A stretch of DNA of 44,046 nt from Burkholderiales bacterium (lineage in GTDB: Bacteria; Pseudomonadota; Gammaproteobacteria; Burkholderiales; Burkholderiaceae_B). How positions within the stretch are numbered: the stretch's first letter is position 1; every line of letters starts with the position of its first letter. Shown here in pieces: positions 24,057-32,431 of this stretch. Location of the stretch: contig JAIXTE010000155.1 in assembly GCA_027484315.1 (NCBI GenBank), positions 1 to 44,046 of the forward strand, in the 5' to 3' direction. The position numbers were made by a program, and so were the translations under genes. The notes under the pieces are model-generated. The model made no database searches. It had not been told where the DNA came from and saw only the letters and a list, made by a program, of their open reading frames with translations.

Positions 24057-25198
24057 ACGGCCAACACCTCGGGCAAACGAAGTTTGATGCACACACCTTG
24101 CCCCAGTATGGAATCAATCGAACAGCGTGCACCGATGTCCCAGGCGCGTTCTTCAATCCCCATCAAGCCAAACCCCGCATTGAATGTTCGAACTGCCATG
24201 CCTCGCCCGTTGTCCTGAATTTCCAGCGTGATCGCGCGCCCTTCCGTGTGCACCCTCACATCCACGCGACTGGCGCCCGAATGTTTGGCAACATTGTTCA
24301 AGGCTTCCTGCAAAATTCGATACAGGGCTGTTTCTGTGGCCTTGCTCAAGCGCACATGTTCCAGCGCAGGTTCCAGATCCAGGGTATTCACCACACTGGT
24401 GCGTTCCGAGAACTCACCCAGCAAATGTTCCATTGCAGCCCACAGACCAAGGTGGTCAAGTACACCAGGCCGCAGATCGGAAAGAATTCGCCGCAGACTT
24501 TCCATGGCACCTTGTGCCAGTTCAAGCATACTCTGTATGCGCAAGGTCAGTTTTTCGTCGCTTGCGCAGCGGTAGGAAAGTGCCTTCAATTCCAGATCGA
24601 AAGCAGTCAGTTTCGCACCCAGGTCATCGTGCATTTCGCGTGCAATCCGGGTTCGCTCCTCTTCGCGCACCGTGGTCAGGTGGGCGGAAAGCCTGCGCAT
24701 CCGGTCGTGCGTTTTCTGCAGTTGCGCAGTGCGTTCAATCACGCGTCGTTCCAGTTCAGCCTGTGCAGCGAGACGAATGTTTTGTGCCTCAACCCGTTCA
24801 GTGATGTCGTTGAATGTCACTACAGCGCCCACCACGTCTTGTTCTTCGAAAATTGGGTAAGAAGCATACTCGGCATGGAAAGAAGTTCCATCGCGACGCC
24901 ACAAGACCTCGTTGTCGACGCGGCACCCCTTGTTCTCCTGAAAGGCGCGGAAAATCTGGCACTGACAAACAGGCATTAAATCGTTGTTGGCGTAGGAATG
25001 GTGCATGAGGTAATGCATGTTTCTCCCCAACACTTCATCTGCGGAATAACCCAACATTTCCGCACCGGCTTTGTTGATGAAAACGCACCGACCCTTCAGG
25101 TCAATTCCGTAGATGCCCTCACCCGTGGAATCGAGCAACAACTCCAGTTGCCTGCGCCAGGCAGCGTGATGCGAAAGTTTTGAAAGATGCTTGAACAC
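24053..25198 (-). CDS. PAS-domain sensor histidine kinase (HisKA_3 type, NarX/DegS class)
   Basis: 381 residues from GTG 25198 with AGGTG upstream. No membrane segment, so a soluble sensor. PAS domain at about 17-136 (STGEGIYGIDLKGRCVF to VVTFNDITERVEA) with a Cys-rich insert (VCQCQIF, KGCRV); a coiled coil (140-180); the dimerisation box REMHDDLGAKL with His190; and a HATPase domain with LQEALNNVAKHS and DNGRGM and GFGLMGIEERA. The Cys cluster in the PAS region could bind a cofactor or sense redox state, which is inference. Coupled to its NarL-type regulator. Confidence 0.92.
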   Translation of the reverse strand: MFKHLSKLSHHAAWRRQLELLLDSTGEGIYGIDLKGRCVFINKAGAEMLGYSADEVLGRNMHYLMHHSYANNDLMPVCQCQIFRAFQENKGCRVDNEVLWRRDGTSFHAEYASYPIFEEQDVVGAVVTFNDITERVEAQNIRLAAQAELERRVIERTAQLQKTHDRMRRLSAHLTTVREEERTRIAREMHDDLGAKLTAFDLELKALSYRCASDEKLTLRIQSMLELAQGAMESLRRILSDLRPGVLDHLGLWAAMEHLLGEFSERTSVVNTLDLEPALEHVRLSKATETALYRILQEALNNVAKHSGASRVDVRVHTEGRAITLEIQDNGRGMAVRTFNAGFGLMGIEERAWDIGARCSIDSILGQGVCIKLRLPEVLAV

Positions 25199-25427
25199 CG
25201 CGGTGCACCTGAAGTTGAATCATCAACAAAGTAGCAAGAGCAGTGCCAGAAATTTGTGGAAAAAAATATTGAAACTGCACTTGCATGGTGCGAAAAAAAA
25301 ACGACAAAACCAAACCAAAAATACACACAATCGGGTTGTTGTTAATGTATTGATGAAAAAAGCTTTTCAGTTAATTAAATTTAATGTAAACATAACTCAC
25401 CACACCGTTTAAGGAAGGTTACCAAAC

Positions 25428-26000
25428 ATGGTTACAACAGATCAAAAGCCAGTCGAAGCCGAAGCAAGCAAAGCAACGCCCGCTCCAAAAAAACCCGCAG
25501 CAAAAAAACCTGCTGCAAAAAAAACAGCCGCTGCAAAACCTGCTGCTGCTAAAAAACCTGCTGCTGCAAAACCTGCTGCTGCGAAAAAGCCAGCTGCTGC
25601 AAAACCTGCTGCTGCGAAAAAGCCAGCCGCTGCAAAACCCGCTGCTGCGAAACCTGCTGCCGCCAAAAAGCCAGCTGCTGCAAAACCCGCTGCCGCCAAA
25701 AAGCCGGCCGCTGCAAAACCAGCCGCTGCCAAGAAGCCAGCCACATCACGCGCAAAGGCAGCCACTGCCAGCGTAGCGAATGCTGCAGGCAAAGCAAAGA
25801 AAGCCGCTGTTAAAGCCAAACCGGCAGCCAAGGCGAAAGCCGTTGATGCGAAGTCTGTATTCAGTGCAACAGATCGCAAGAAGCTGTTGAGCGACGTCCA
25901 AAAGCAGATCAAGGACCTCGAAAAGCAAGTAAAAGGCATGGTCAAGACAGTTCAAACTGACGTGATTACCAAGATCAAGAAACAGCTGGGTATCAAGTAA
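25428..26000 (+). CDS. histone H1-like lysine/alanine/proline repeat protein
   Basis: 190 residues, strongly basic. Residues 20-103 are near-perfect repeats of the type KKPAAAKPAAA, like the AlgP/AlgR3 and bacterial H1-like proteins that coat DNA. The C-terminal 60 residues (SVFSATDRKKLLSDVQKQ to KKQLGIK) form an amphipathic helix similar to phasin-like ends, so a role on polyhydroxyalkanoate granules is also possible. AAGGAAGG lies before the ATG. The 229 bases upstream are AT-rich and hold no gene. The repeat DNA is GCTGCTGCAAAA-like, so strain-to-strain length changes are expected. The gene is followed by a clear terminator. Confidence 0.85.
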   Translation: MVTTDQKPVEAEASKATPAPKKPAAKKPAAKKTAAAKPAAAKKPAAAKPAAAKKPAAAKPAAAKKPAAAKPAAAKPAAAKKPAAAKPAAAKKPAAAKPAAAKKPATSRAKAATASVANAAGKAKKAAVKAKPAAKAKAVDAKSVFSATDRKKLLSDVQKQIKDLEKQVKGMVKTVQTDVITKIKKQLGIK

Positions 26001-26067
26001 TTTTCGAACAGCAATAACAACAAAACCGCTACCCAACCTTTTGTATGAAAGGTTAATGTAGATTTGT

Positions 26068-26105
26068 AAAAACCCGCGTTGCGAAAGCCTCGCGGGTTTT
26101 TTATT
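26068..26105 (+). terminator. rho-independent terminator after the H1-like gene
   Basis: AACCCGCG pairs with CGCGGGTT around a 12-base loop and is followed by TTTTTTATT. An A-run on the other side makes it usable for the convergent quinone reductase gene as well. Confidence 0.9.
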
Positions 26106-26124
26106 GGCGCCGAGGTTTAGCGCA

Positions 26125-26826
26125 TTACTTCAACGGATTCATTTGTGGATCAAAGTCGTTCAGGCTGGGATAAGGGAGCAAATTCCGACTGACCAGGCCA
26201 TCCACTGCCACATCCAGCTGTTCCATCATTTCAACCCGGGCTTCCTGCGAAATATATGGAACATGGTAAGCAGCAAATGGTTTGAGTACATCAAACCCGG
26301 CATAACCCAAGCTGCCACGCAGAACCGGTCGAAGCATGGTTTCAAGATCACCGTGGATGGCATCATCGCCAAACATGTGCTCGCGTCCACCCAAGGTGAA
26401 TGTCAGCCAGGCCCGCTTGCCTTTCATCAAACCACGGTCATAGAAATTTCGCCCGCCGTACACCACACCCGACAAAAAGACACGGTCTATCCAACCTTTG
26501 AGAATCGCAGGCAAGGAAAACCAATACAAGGGAAAATTCAGAATTAGCAAGTCACATTGATTCAGCAAGGCCAGTTCTTCAGCAATGTCAGCTGGCAAGG
26601 TATCGTTTTTCTGTGCATGGCGTTGTTCGAGTGCATACACGAGGTAGTCCGGGTTGTTGCGGTCATGAAAGTCTGCTGCACTGGCCACCGGGTTGAATTG
26701 CTTGGCATAGAGATCCGACACAGTGACAGTGTGACCCTGGGATTCAAAACGCTCGCGCATGCGACCTACCATGGCGGTACAGAAGGATTGAGGCTCGGGG
26801 TGTGCATGGACAATCAGAACATTCAT
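26125..26826 (-). CDS. NAD(P)H:quinone oxidoreductase, flavodoxin fold (NQO1/KefF-like)
   Basis: 233 residues. The N-terminal VLIVHAHPEPQSFCTAM binds the FMN/FAD phosphate, and NFPLYWFSLPAILKGWIDRVF is the family hallmark around the flavin. TLGGREHMFG and a C-terminal lid follow. It reduces quinones or similar two-electron acceptors with NAD(P)H in the cytosol. Two TGATCA sites in its upstream region suggest control by a dimeric repressor. No regulator gene is adjacent. Confidence 0.9.
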   Translation of the reverse strand: MNVLIVHAHPEPQSFCTAMVGRMRERFESQGHTVTVSDLYAKQFNPVASAADFHDRNNPDYLVYALEQRHAQKNDTLPADIAEELALLNQCDLLILNFPLYWFSLPAILKGWIDRVFLSGVVYGGRNFYDRGLMKGKRAWLTFTLGGREHMFGDDAIHGDLETMLRPVLRGSLGYAGFDVLKPFAAYHVPYISQEARVEMMEQLDVAVDGLVSRNLLPYPSLNDFDPQMNPLK

Positions 26827-26841
26827 GATGTTTTCTTGGAG

Positions 26842-26857
26842 TGATCAGAATTGATCA
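26842..26857. promoter_or_regulatory. double TGATCA motif upstream of the quinone reductase gene
   Basis: TGATCAGAATTGATCA carries two palindromic TGATCA half-sites four bases apart, 16 bases upstream of the start codon at 26826. The layout fits a repressor operator near the transcription start; the protein is unknown. Confidence 0.4.
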
Positions 26858-26864
26858 TGCTACC

Positions 26865-26899
26865 AAAAGAAAAGGGGCAGCCCTTTCACAGGCCACCCC
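26865..26899 (-). terminator. rho-independent terminator after gdhA
   Basis: On the minus strand GGGGTGGCC and GGCTGCCCC pair around an eight-base loop and are followed by TTTTCTTTT. It starts 25 bases after the glutamate dehydrogenase stop. Confidence 0.8.
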
Positions 26900-26923
26900 G
26901 TTGTGCGCAAAAGCGGCAAGACC

Positions 26924-28273
26924 TCAAATAACCCCATAAGCCAGCATTGCGTCAGCCACTTTCACAAAGCCGCCCACATTGGCTCCTTTCAGATAATCGA
27001 TGTGCCCGTCTTCATCCGCACCGTACTGAACACAGCGTTTGTGAATATCGCCCATGATTGTTCGTAACCGCTGGTTCAATTCATCACGCGACCACGACAG
27101 GCGCATGCTGTTCTGGGTCATCTCCAGACCAGACACTGCCACCCCACCCGCGTTCGCAGCCTTGGAAGGTGCGAACAAAATTCGTGCATTCTGAAACACA
27201 TCAATAGCGCCTTTTTCAGAAGGCATATTGGCGCCCTCGGCCACACCCATGCAGCCGTTGGCAACCAGCGTGGCAGCCTCCTCCGCGTTGATTTCATTCT
27301 GGGTTGCACAAGGAAAAGCGAGGTCACAGGGGATGTGCCAGGGGCGTTTGCCTGCCATGAATTCCGCGTGTGGGTATTTGAGAACGTAATCGCTGATTCG
27401 AGCCCGCTTGATCTCTTTCAACTCCTTGATGTGGGCGAGCTTCTCGGCATTGATTCCCTCACTGTCATACACAGTGCCGGATGAATCTGAAACAGTCACA
27501 ACCTTTCCACCCAAGGTTGTGATTTTTTCAACCGCGTACTGCGCCACGTTGCCTGAACCACTCACGCAACAGACCTTGCCCTCGAATTTCAATCCCTTGT
27601 GGTTAAGCATGTCTTCCATGAAATACACCACGCCGTACCCTGTGGCCTCCACACGGATTTCACTGCCGCCAAACGCAAGTCCCTTACCGGTCAGCACACC
27701 GGTGAACTCGTTGCGTATGCGTTTGTATTGACCAAACATGAAGGAAATTTCCCGCCCCCCCACTCCAATGTCCCCGGCGGGTACGTCTGTGAACGGACCA
27801 ATGTGGCGACTCAATTCAGTCATGAATGCCTGACAGAATCGCATGATCTCGCGGTCGCTCTTGCCTTTGGGATTGAAGTCAGAGCCGCCTTTGCCACCAC
27901 CCATGGGCAAGCCGGTCAAACTGTTCTTGAACGTTTGCTCAAAAGCAAGGAACTTCAAAATGCCTTGGGTCACGTTGTCATGAAACCGGATACCTCCCTT
28001 GTAGGGCCCGATCGCGTTGCTGTGTTGCACCCGGTAACCGCGCTGGGTTCTCACATGGCCCTGGTCATCTTCCCAGCACACCCGAAAACTCACAATGCGG
28101 TCCGGCTCGGTCAGTCGCTGGAGAATTTGTGCAGCTTCGTATTTGGGATTTTGTTCAACAAAAGGAATGATGTGCTGCGCAACTTCATGGACTGCCTGGT
28201 GAAACTCGGGTTCGCCAGGGTTTCTGCGAATCAGCCCGTTCATGAATTCTTCAAGTTGAGGCGAGGTGCTCAT
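26924..28273 (-). CDS. gdhA: NADP-specific glutamate dehydrogenase
   Basis: 449 residues from the ATG at 28273, preceded by AGGAG at nine bases; the frame stays open upstream to 28384 but with unrelated Cys-rich sequence. Length matches E. coli GdhA (447). Landmarks: GPYKGGIRFH, the catalytic Lys in LPMGGGKGGSDFNPKGKS, DVPAGDIGVGGREI, NADP site VSGSGNVAQYA, and the glutamate-binding end GANVGGFVKVADAM. It makes glutamate from 2-oxoglutarate, ammonia and NADPH, so it could take up the ammonia freed by cyanase, although the two are separated by other genes. Confidence 0.97.
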   Translation of the reverse strand: MSTSPQLEEFMNGLIRRNPGEPEFHQAVHEVAQHIIPFVEQNPKYEAAQILQRLTEPDRIVSFRVCWEDDQGHVRTQRGYRVQHSNAIGPYKGGIRFHDNVTQGILKFLAFEQTFKNSLTGLPMGGGKGGSDFNPKGKSDREIMRFCQAFMTELSRHIGPFTDVPAGDIGVGGREISFMFGQYKRIRNEFTGVLTGKGLAFGGSEIRVEATGYGVVYFMEDMLNHKGLKFEGKVCCVSGSGNVAQYAVEKITTLGGKVVTVSDSSGTVYDSEGINAEKLAHIKELKEIKRARISDYVLKYPHAEFMAGKRPWHIPCDLAFPCATQNEINAEEAATLVANGCMGVAEGANMPSEKGAIDVFQNARILFAPSKAANAGGVAVSGLEMTQNSMRLSWSRDELNQRLRTIMGDIHKRCVQYGADEDGHIDYLKGANVGGFVKVADAMLAYGVI

Positions 28274-28449
28274 CTCTTGTTCTCCTGTGTAAGGACGACA
28301 TTGGACTGCGTGTTGGCAGTGTAACCAAACGCCACAGAATGGGCAGCAAGCTTTAATGTGGATATCCCCAAAAAGTGGGCACAACCACGGGGATAGAGTG
28401 TGGACAAGTAGTCCAAGCCATTCAAAACACGGGAGATTAATGTGGGTGA

Positions 28450-29103
28450 CTAATTATTGTGCAAACTCGGTTCTGGTAAGGTGCAATGCTGGATCTGGGC
28501 ATGGCGATAAATGATGGAAGCTTCCATCCTGTTCTTGGCTTTCAGGCGTTCCAGAATGTCCTTCACATGGCCCTTGACTGTTTCCACACTGATATACAAC
28601 CGGGCCGCAATTTCCTTGTTGCTCAGGCCGGCACCGATCAGCTCCAGCACCTGCACCTGCTTGTGAGTCAAGCCGCGAGACAACGGGGGCATGTTCAATA
28701 CATCGATGTTGGCCTGTGCCAAGGCCATTCGAATCAGTTCAAGCAATTTTGGAAAAGCGGTCAGCTTTGAAATTGCGACAAAACGATCGGATTGATAACG
28801 CTTTAACTGAGTCATCACCATTTCATCATTTGCAGTAATCAAGACCGGGATTGAGGGGAACAGGGTTTCAAAAAGACCGATGAAGGTTTCAGGCTGCACA
28901 TCGCGCAAATGAAAATCTGAAATGACCATCGCAGGAAACTCGCGCACGGCATGGTGCGCGGCATCCTTCAATGCAGAAAACTGCCGAATACGGGCGTGCG
29001 GCGCCACATCCTTCACCATTTCGACCAGACCGAAACTGACGATTGGATGATCATCGATTACAAATACCACCTGACGGTCCAGGTCAACCAGCCTTTTGAG
29101 CAC
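28450..29103 (-). CDS. orphan NarL/LuxR-family response regulator
   Basis: 217 residues from GTG 29103 with GGAGG four bases upstream. Receiver with Asp17-Asp18, phosphoacceptor Asp63 in ISDFHL, Thr90 and Lys113. The output domain is LuxR-type: LTHKQVQVLELIGAGLSNKEIA and VETVKGHVKDILERLKAKNR. No kinase gene is adjacent. It is read in the same direction as gdhA with 176 bases between, so control of gdhA is possible but unproven. Confidence 0.9.
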   Translation of the reverse strand: MLKRLVDLDRQVVFVIDDHPIVSFGLVEMVKDVAPHARIRQFSALKDAAHHAVREFPAMVISDFHLRDVQPETFIGLFETLFPSIPVLITANDEMVMTQLKRYQSDRFVAISKLTAFPKLLELIRMALAQANIDVLNMPPLSRGLTHKQVQVLELIGAGLSNKEIAARLYISVETVKGHVKDILERLKAKNRMEASIIYRHAQIQHCTLPEPSLHNN

Positions 29104-29229
29104 TGTGCCTCCGTGTCGCTACCATTGAACAGGACTTCAATTTAATCCCTAAGCGCGATGCACAGTGCCGCAAACACACCCATAAAACCGGGGTAGCTCT
29201 GCTTTTTAGACCGCCTTGCCCAGAAATCG

Positions 29230-29259
29230 TTGACACAACGTCAATTACTATACTACGAT
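29230..29259 (+). promoter_or_regulatory. promoter and likely TetR operator of the efflux operon
   Basis: TTGACA (29230-29235) and TACGAT (29254-29259) are separated by 18 bases and end eight bases before the TetR start codon. The -35 box lies inside an inverted repeat, TTGAC-ACAAC-GTCAA (29230-29244), which fits a TetR-dimer site. Repressor bound there would block the polymerase, giving autoregulation of the whole operon. Confidence 0.6.
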
Positions 29260-29266
29260 CCAGAAC

Positions 29267-29932
29267 ATGAACTATCTAAACGAACGACGGGAAGAAGAAA
29301 AGGAACGCCGCAGGGAAGAAATCCTGGATGCGGCCGAACTTGTGTTTTCTGAAAAAGGCTTTGATGCGGCCACCATGGATCAGGTTGCGCGCAGGGCCAG
29401 GGTGTCGCGTGCACTGGTGTACGTCTACTTCAAAGACAAAATGGCGCTGCAACTGGCCATTTGCTTGCGCGGCCTCGGTATATTGCGCGGGCTGTTCGAG
29501 CAGGCGCGGACATCACACAACACGGGTGCCGATCAAATTCGCGCAATCGGCCATGCCTACATGCAGTTTGCGCAAGACTACCCGACACATTTCGCCGTGC
29601 TTTCAAGGTTTGAAGCTTCTCCTCATGAAGTGATCGAAGGAGACCCAGGTTGTTTTACGATGGACATGATTCAGGCAGGCCAGCAGGTTCATGAAGAAAT
29701 GGTTCTTGCCTTGGTCAAGGGAATGGCAGACAAATCACTGCGCGGCGATCTCGAGAACCTGATGCAGATTTCGATCACCCTGTGGGGATTCACGCACGGC
29801 ACCATTCAACTGGCTCAAACCAAAAACAATTTCATGACGACCATGGGCATATCAAAAGAATCATTCATGAACCAGGCTGTTGAACTGGTCATGCAATCAT
29901 TGATCAACCGCACAGGCGGAGGCAAAAAATGA
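29267..29932 (+). CDS. TetR/AcrR-family transcriptional regulator
   Basis: 221 residues with an N-terminal TetR helix-turn-helix (EEILDAAELVFSEKGFDAATMDQVARRARVSRALVYVYFKDK, about 18-60 in the standard layout) and a ligand domain of the TetR_C type. It is the first gene of the efflux operon and overlaps the TolC-like gene as ATGA, so repressor and pump are co-transcribed, unlike the usual divergent layout. The upstream palindrome over the -35 box suggests that it represses its own operon and is released by a pump substrate. Confidence 0.93.
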   Translation: MNYLNERREEEKERRREEILDAAELVFSEKGFDAATMDQVARRARVSRALVYVYFKDKMALQLAICLRGLGILRGLFEQARTSHNTGADQIRAIGHAYMQFAQDYPTHFAVLSRFEASPHEVIEGDPGCFTMDMIQAGQQVHEEMVLALVKGMADKSLRGDLENLMQISITLWGFTHGTIQLAQTKNNFMTTMGISKESFMNQAVELVMQSLINRTGGGKK

Positions 29933-31383
29933 CCCTCAATGTACGTACAGGCGCCCGCCCCAACGGCGCTTTTTTTTATCGATTTTTTGACACCTGTCTA
30001 GTCAGTACACTGGTGTTGATTGGGCTGCAGCTCCCGATGCCTGCCGCCGCATCCACCCCCCTGGAAAGCTACCTTCATGAGGCCCTGGCCAAAAATCCGG
30101 GTCTGGCCCAGGCTGGTTTCGAGGTAGAGGCTGAGCGCCAAAGACTGGCCAATCTGCGAGCGCGTTTCTATCCAAGCCTGGCTTTGCAGGCTCGTGCAAC
30201 AGTCGCCGAAGGTGGCCGCACCATCGACTTTCCCGCAGGCGACCTGCTCAACCCTGTGTATGCAACCCTGAATGCCCAACCGGGTTCACCTGCACGTTTC
30301 CCGACAGTTGAAAACCAGTCCATCCCGCTGCTTCGCCCCACTGAACAAGACACTCGCCTGATTGTGCGTGGACCGATCTATGAACCGGTTCTGGACAAAC
30401 AGGTTCAGGCGCTCACCCAATCCGTCAGTGCGCAGGAAGCCGCCCGCCTGCAGGTGAAAGAGGAACTGGTGCGTGATCTGCAAACAGCCTATTGGCAATT
30501 TGCGCAGGCCAATTCGCGCATTGCAATTCTTCAGGCAAGCCTGCGAACACTTCAGGAGAATGAACGCATCAATACCGTGCGATACAAGGCCGGTGAAATC
30601 ACGCTGGATGCCCCCAAACGTGCCCAGGCAGAAACACTGGAAGTTCAGGTGGCGCTACGCGAAGCACAAACACAGGCTTTGCTGGCCCGCGAGTATTTCA
30701 ACCTGCTTCGGGACGCACCCAACGACAGCCCTGTCGAACTGGCCACTGAAGAGCTGACACCGAAAACCCTGCAAGGGTTATTGGAAGAACTCACGCCGAA
30801 ATCACAGGGCAACACACCTGCACCGGCATTGAGCCGGCTTGAAAGCAGCCTCGCTGCACAACGCGCTCAGTTGGAGGCCAGCCGTGCCAGTTACAAACCC
30901 ACATTGGGGTATTCGATCGAAGGTGGCTACCAAGGCCGGGACTACAACACAGGGCCCAACACGGGCTTTGCCAGTGCGTCTGTCGTGTTGAACTGGACCC
31001 TGGCCGACGCCGGAATACGCAGCAGCGAGGTGGCCCGCAGCCAGGCACAAGTACAGGCACTCGAAGCCCGCACAAGGCAGGTGAACCGTCAACTTCAACT
31101 GGCCAAATTGCAGGCGCGTGAAAACCTGCTGGTGTCTCTGGACAACATTCAAGCCCGGTTGGCCCAGCAAGCAGCATCGGAAGAAAGCCTGAGAATCAAT
31201 GAACGCAAACGCGATTCCGGAGAAACCACGCAAGTGGAGTTTTTGGGTGCCGAGCAAATTGCCACGCGTGCACGGTTGGGTTTGGCAACCGCTGTGTATC
31301 AGGCCCGCATTGACCATGCCATTTGGCAATACAACAACAGAATCATTCCAGAGCCAGGCCCACAGGAAGGAGCTCAACCATGA
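29929..31383 (+). CDS. TolC-family outer-membrane efflux protein
   Basis: 484 residues. The signal peptide has a long N-region, a hydrophobic core LVSTLVLIGLQLPM and a cut near AAAS. Two OEP domains form the repeated coiled-coil halves: YLHEALAKNPGLAQAGFEVEAERQRL begins the first and ALSRLESSLAAQRAQLEASRASYKP the second, with GGYQGRDYNTG as a barrel strand. It provides the outer-membrane channel of the tripartite pump. GGAGG lies six bases before the ATG. Confidence 0.92.
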   Translation: MTLNVRTGARPNGAFFYRFFDTCLVSTLVLIGLQLPMPAAASTPLESYLHEALAKNPGLAQAGFEVEAERQRLANLRARFYPSLALQARATVAEGGRTIDFPAGDLLNPVYATLNAQPGSPARFPTVENQSIPLLRPTEQDTRLIVRGPIYEPVLDKQVQALTQSVSAQEAARLQVKEELVRDLQTAYWQFAQANSRIAILQASLRTLQENERINTVRYKAGEITLDAPKRAQAETLEVQVALREAQTQALLAREYFNLLRDAPNDSPVELATEELTPKTLQGLLEELTPKSQGNTPAPALSRLESSLAAQRAQLEASRASYKPTLGYSIEGGYQGRDYNTGPNTGFASASVVLNWTLADAGIRSSEVARSQAQVQALEARTRQVNRQLQLAKLQARENLLVSLDNIQARLAQQAASEESLRINERKRDSGETTQVEFLGAEQIATRARLGLATAVYQARIDHAIWQYNNRIIPEPGPQEGAQP

Positions 31384-32426
31384 AACCAATCGCACTTGTC
31401 TCAATGCTTTCACTGCTGGTGCTCGCCGCATGCGGGCCAGCCACGCCGGAAAAAGTACCCACCGTTGAATACCGCCTGGTGAAAACAGCAGCCGTGGAAA
31501 CAGGGCCCGCAGCAAACCTGATTGAAGTGCCCGGAATTGGCGCGTTCCGGGATGAAACCCGGCTCAGCTTCAAAGTCGGCGGAGTGATTGAACGCATCGC
31601 TGTCCGCGAAGGTGAAAGTGTTGAAAAGGCTCAGCGACTTGGATCGCTCAACAAACAGGATGTGGATGCGGCAGTCAGCCAGGCCCGAGCCAATCACGAC
31701 AAGGCGCAACGGGACCTTGTTCGGGGCAAGCTGCTGCGTGAACAGGAAGTGATCGCCAAGGTTCAGCTGGACAACCTGGAAACGGCTGCACAGGCAGCAC
31801 GGGCGCAACTGTCACAGGCTCTGTTTGCAAGCCAGACCGCCGACATTACAGCCCCAGCCAACGGCCTGGTGCTGAAGCGGTTCGCGCAGGTGGGCGAAGT
31901 GGTATCGCCCGGGCAACCCATCTTGCTGGTTGGAAGCAAAAGCAGTGGCTTTGTCATGAAAGCCAGCCTGACCGACCGGCAGGCTGTACACATGCAACTG
32001 GGCAAGAAAGCGGAGGTGGAGTTTGATGCCCTGCCCGGAGTCAGCTGGCCTGGCAAAGTGATTGAACTGAGCCAGGCTGCTGACCCCGCCACTGGCACCT
32101 ACGGAGTATTGATTGCGGTGGACACCAGTTCCAACACCGGCATTAACCTGCTTTCCGGCATGCAGGGCCGGGCACGCATTGAACCCACCAACTTCACGGG
32201 TACTCGCACTTATGTGCCCATTGAAGCCGTGGTTGAAGGCGACAACAAATCAGCCTGGCTATTCACGGTGCAAGCCGACAACACGGTAAGGCGTCAATCT
32301 GTGCAAGTGGCTTTCATCAACGGTGATCGCATTGCCTTGCAAGAACCATTGCCGGCAGGCACACGCGTAGCCAGCACTGGGGCCGCCTACCTGCAAGACG
32401 GTGAAACCGTCAAAGTGCAGGAGTAA
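31380..32426 (+). CDS. RND efflux periplasmic adaptor lipoprotein (HlyD/MFP family)
   Basis: 348 residues from the ATG at 31380, overlapping the TolC-like stop (ATGA) with AAGGAG seven bases upstream. A lipobox LLVLAAC puts Cys18 at the mature N-terminus. The order is a lipoyl half (FKVGGVIERIAVREGESVEKAQRLGSLN), a short coiled coil, the second lipoyl half (ADITAPANGLVLKRFAQVGEVVSPGQPI), a beta-barrel domain and a membrane-proximal domain. It bridges the RND pump and the TolC-like channel. Confidence 0.93.
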   Translation: MKPIALVSMLSLLVLAACGPATPEKVPTVEYRLVKTAAVETGPAANLIEVPGIGAFRDETRLSFKVGGVIERIAVREGESVEKAQRLGSLNKQDVDAAVSQARANHDKAQRDLVRGKLLREQEVIAKVQLDNLETAAQAARAQLSQALFASQTADITAPANGLVLKRFAQVGEVVSPGQPILLVGSKSSGFVMKASLTDRQAVHMQLGKKAEVEFDALPGVSWPGKVIELSQAADPATGTYGVLIAVDTSSNTGINLLSGMQGRARIEPTNFTGTRTYVPIEAVVEGDNKSAWLFTVQADNTVRRQSVQVAFINGDRIALQEPLPAGTRVASTGAAYLQDGETVKVQE

Positions 32427-32431
32427 GCACG

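Noticed and set aside
25442..25945. Minus-strand open frame encoding an Ala/Phe/Gly-rich hydrophobic repeat
   Set aside because: Mirror of the AKP repeats of the H1-like gene, which has a good ribosome site and a family match.
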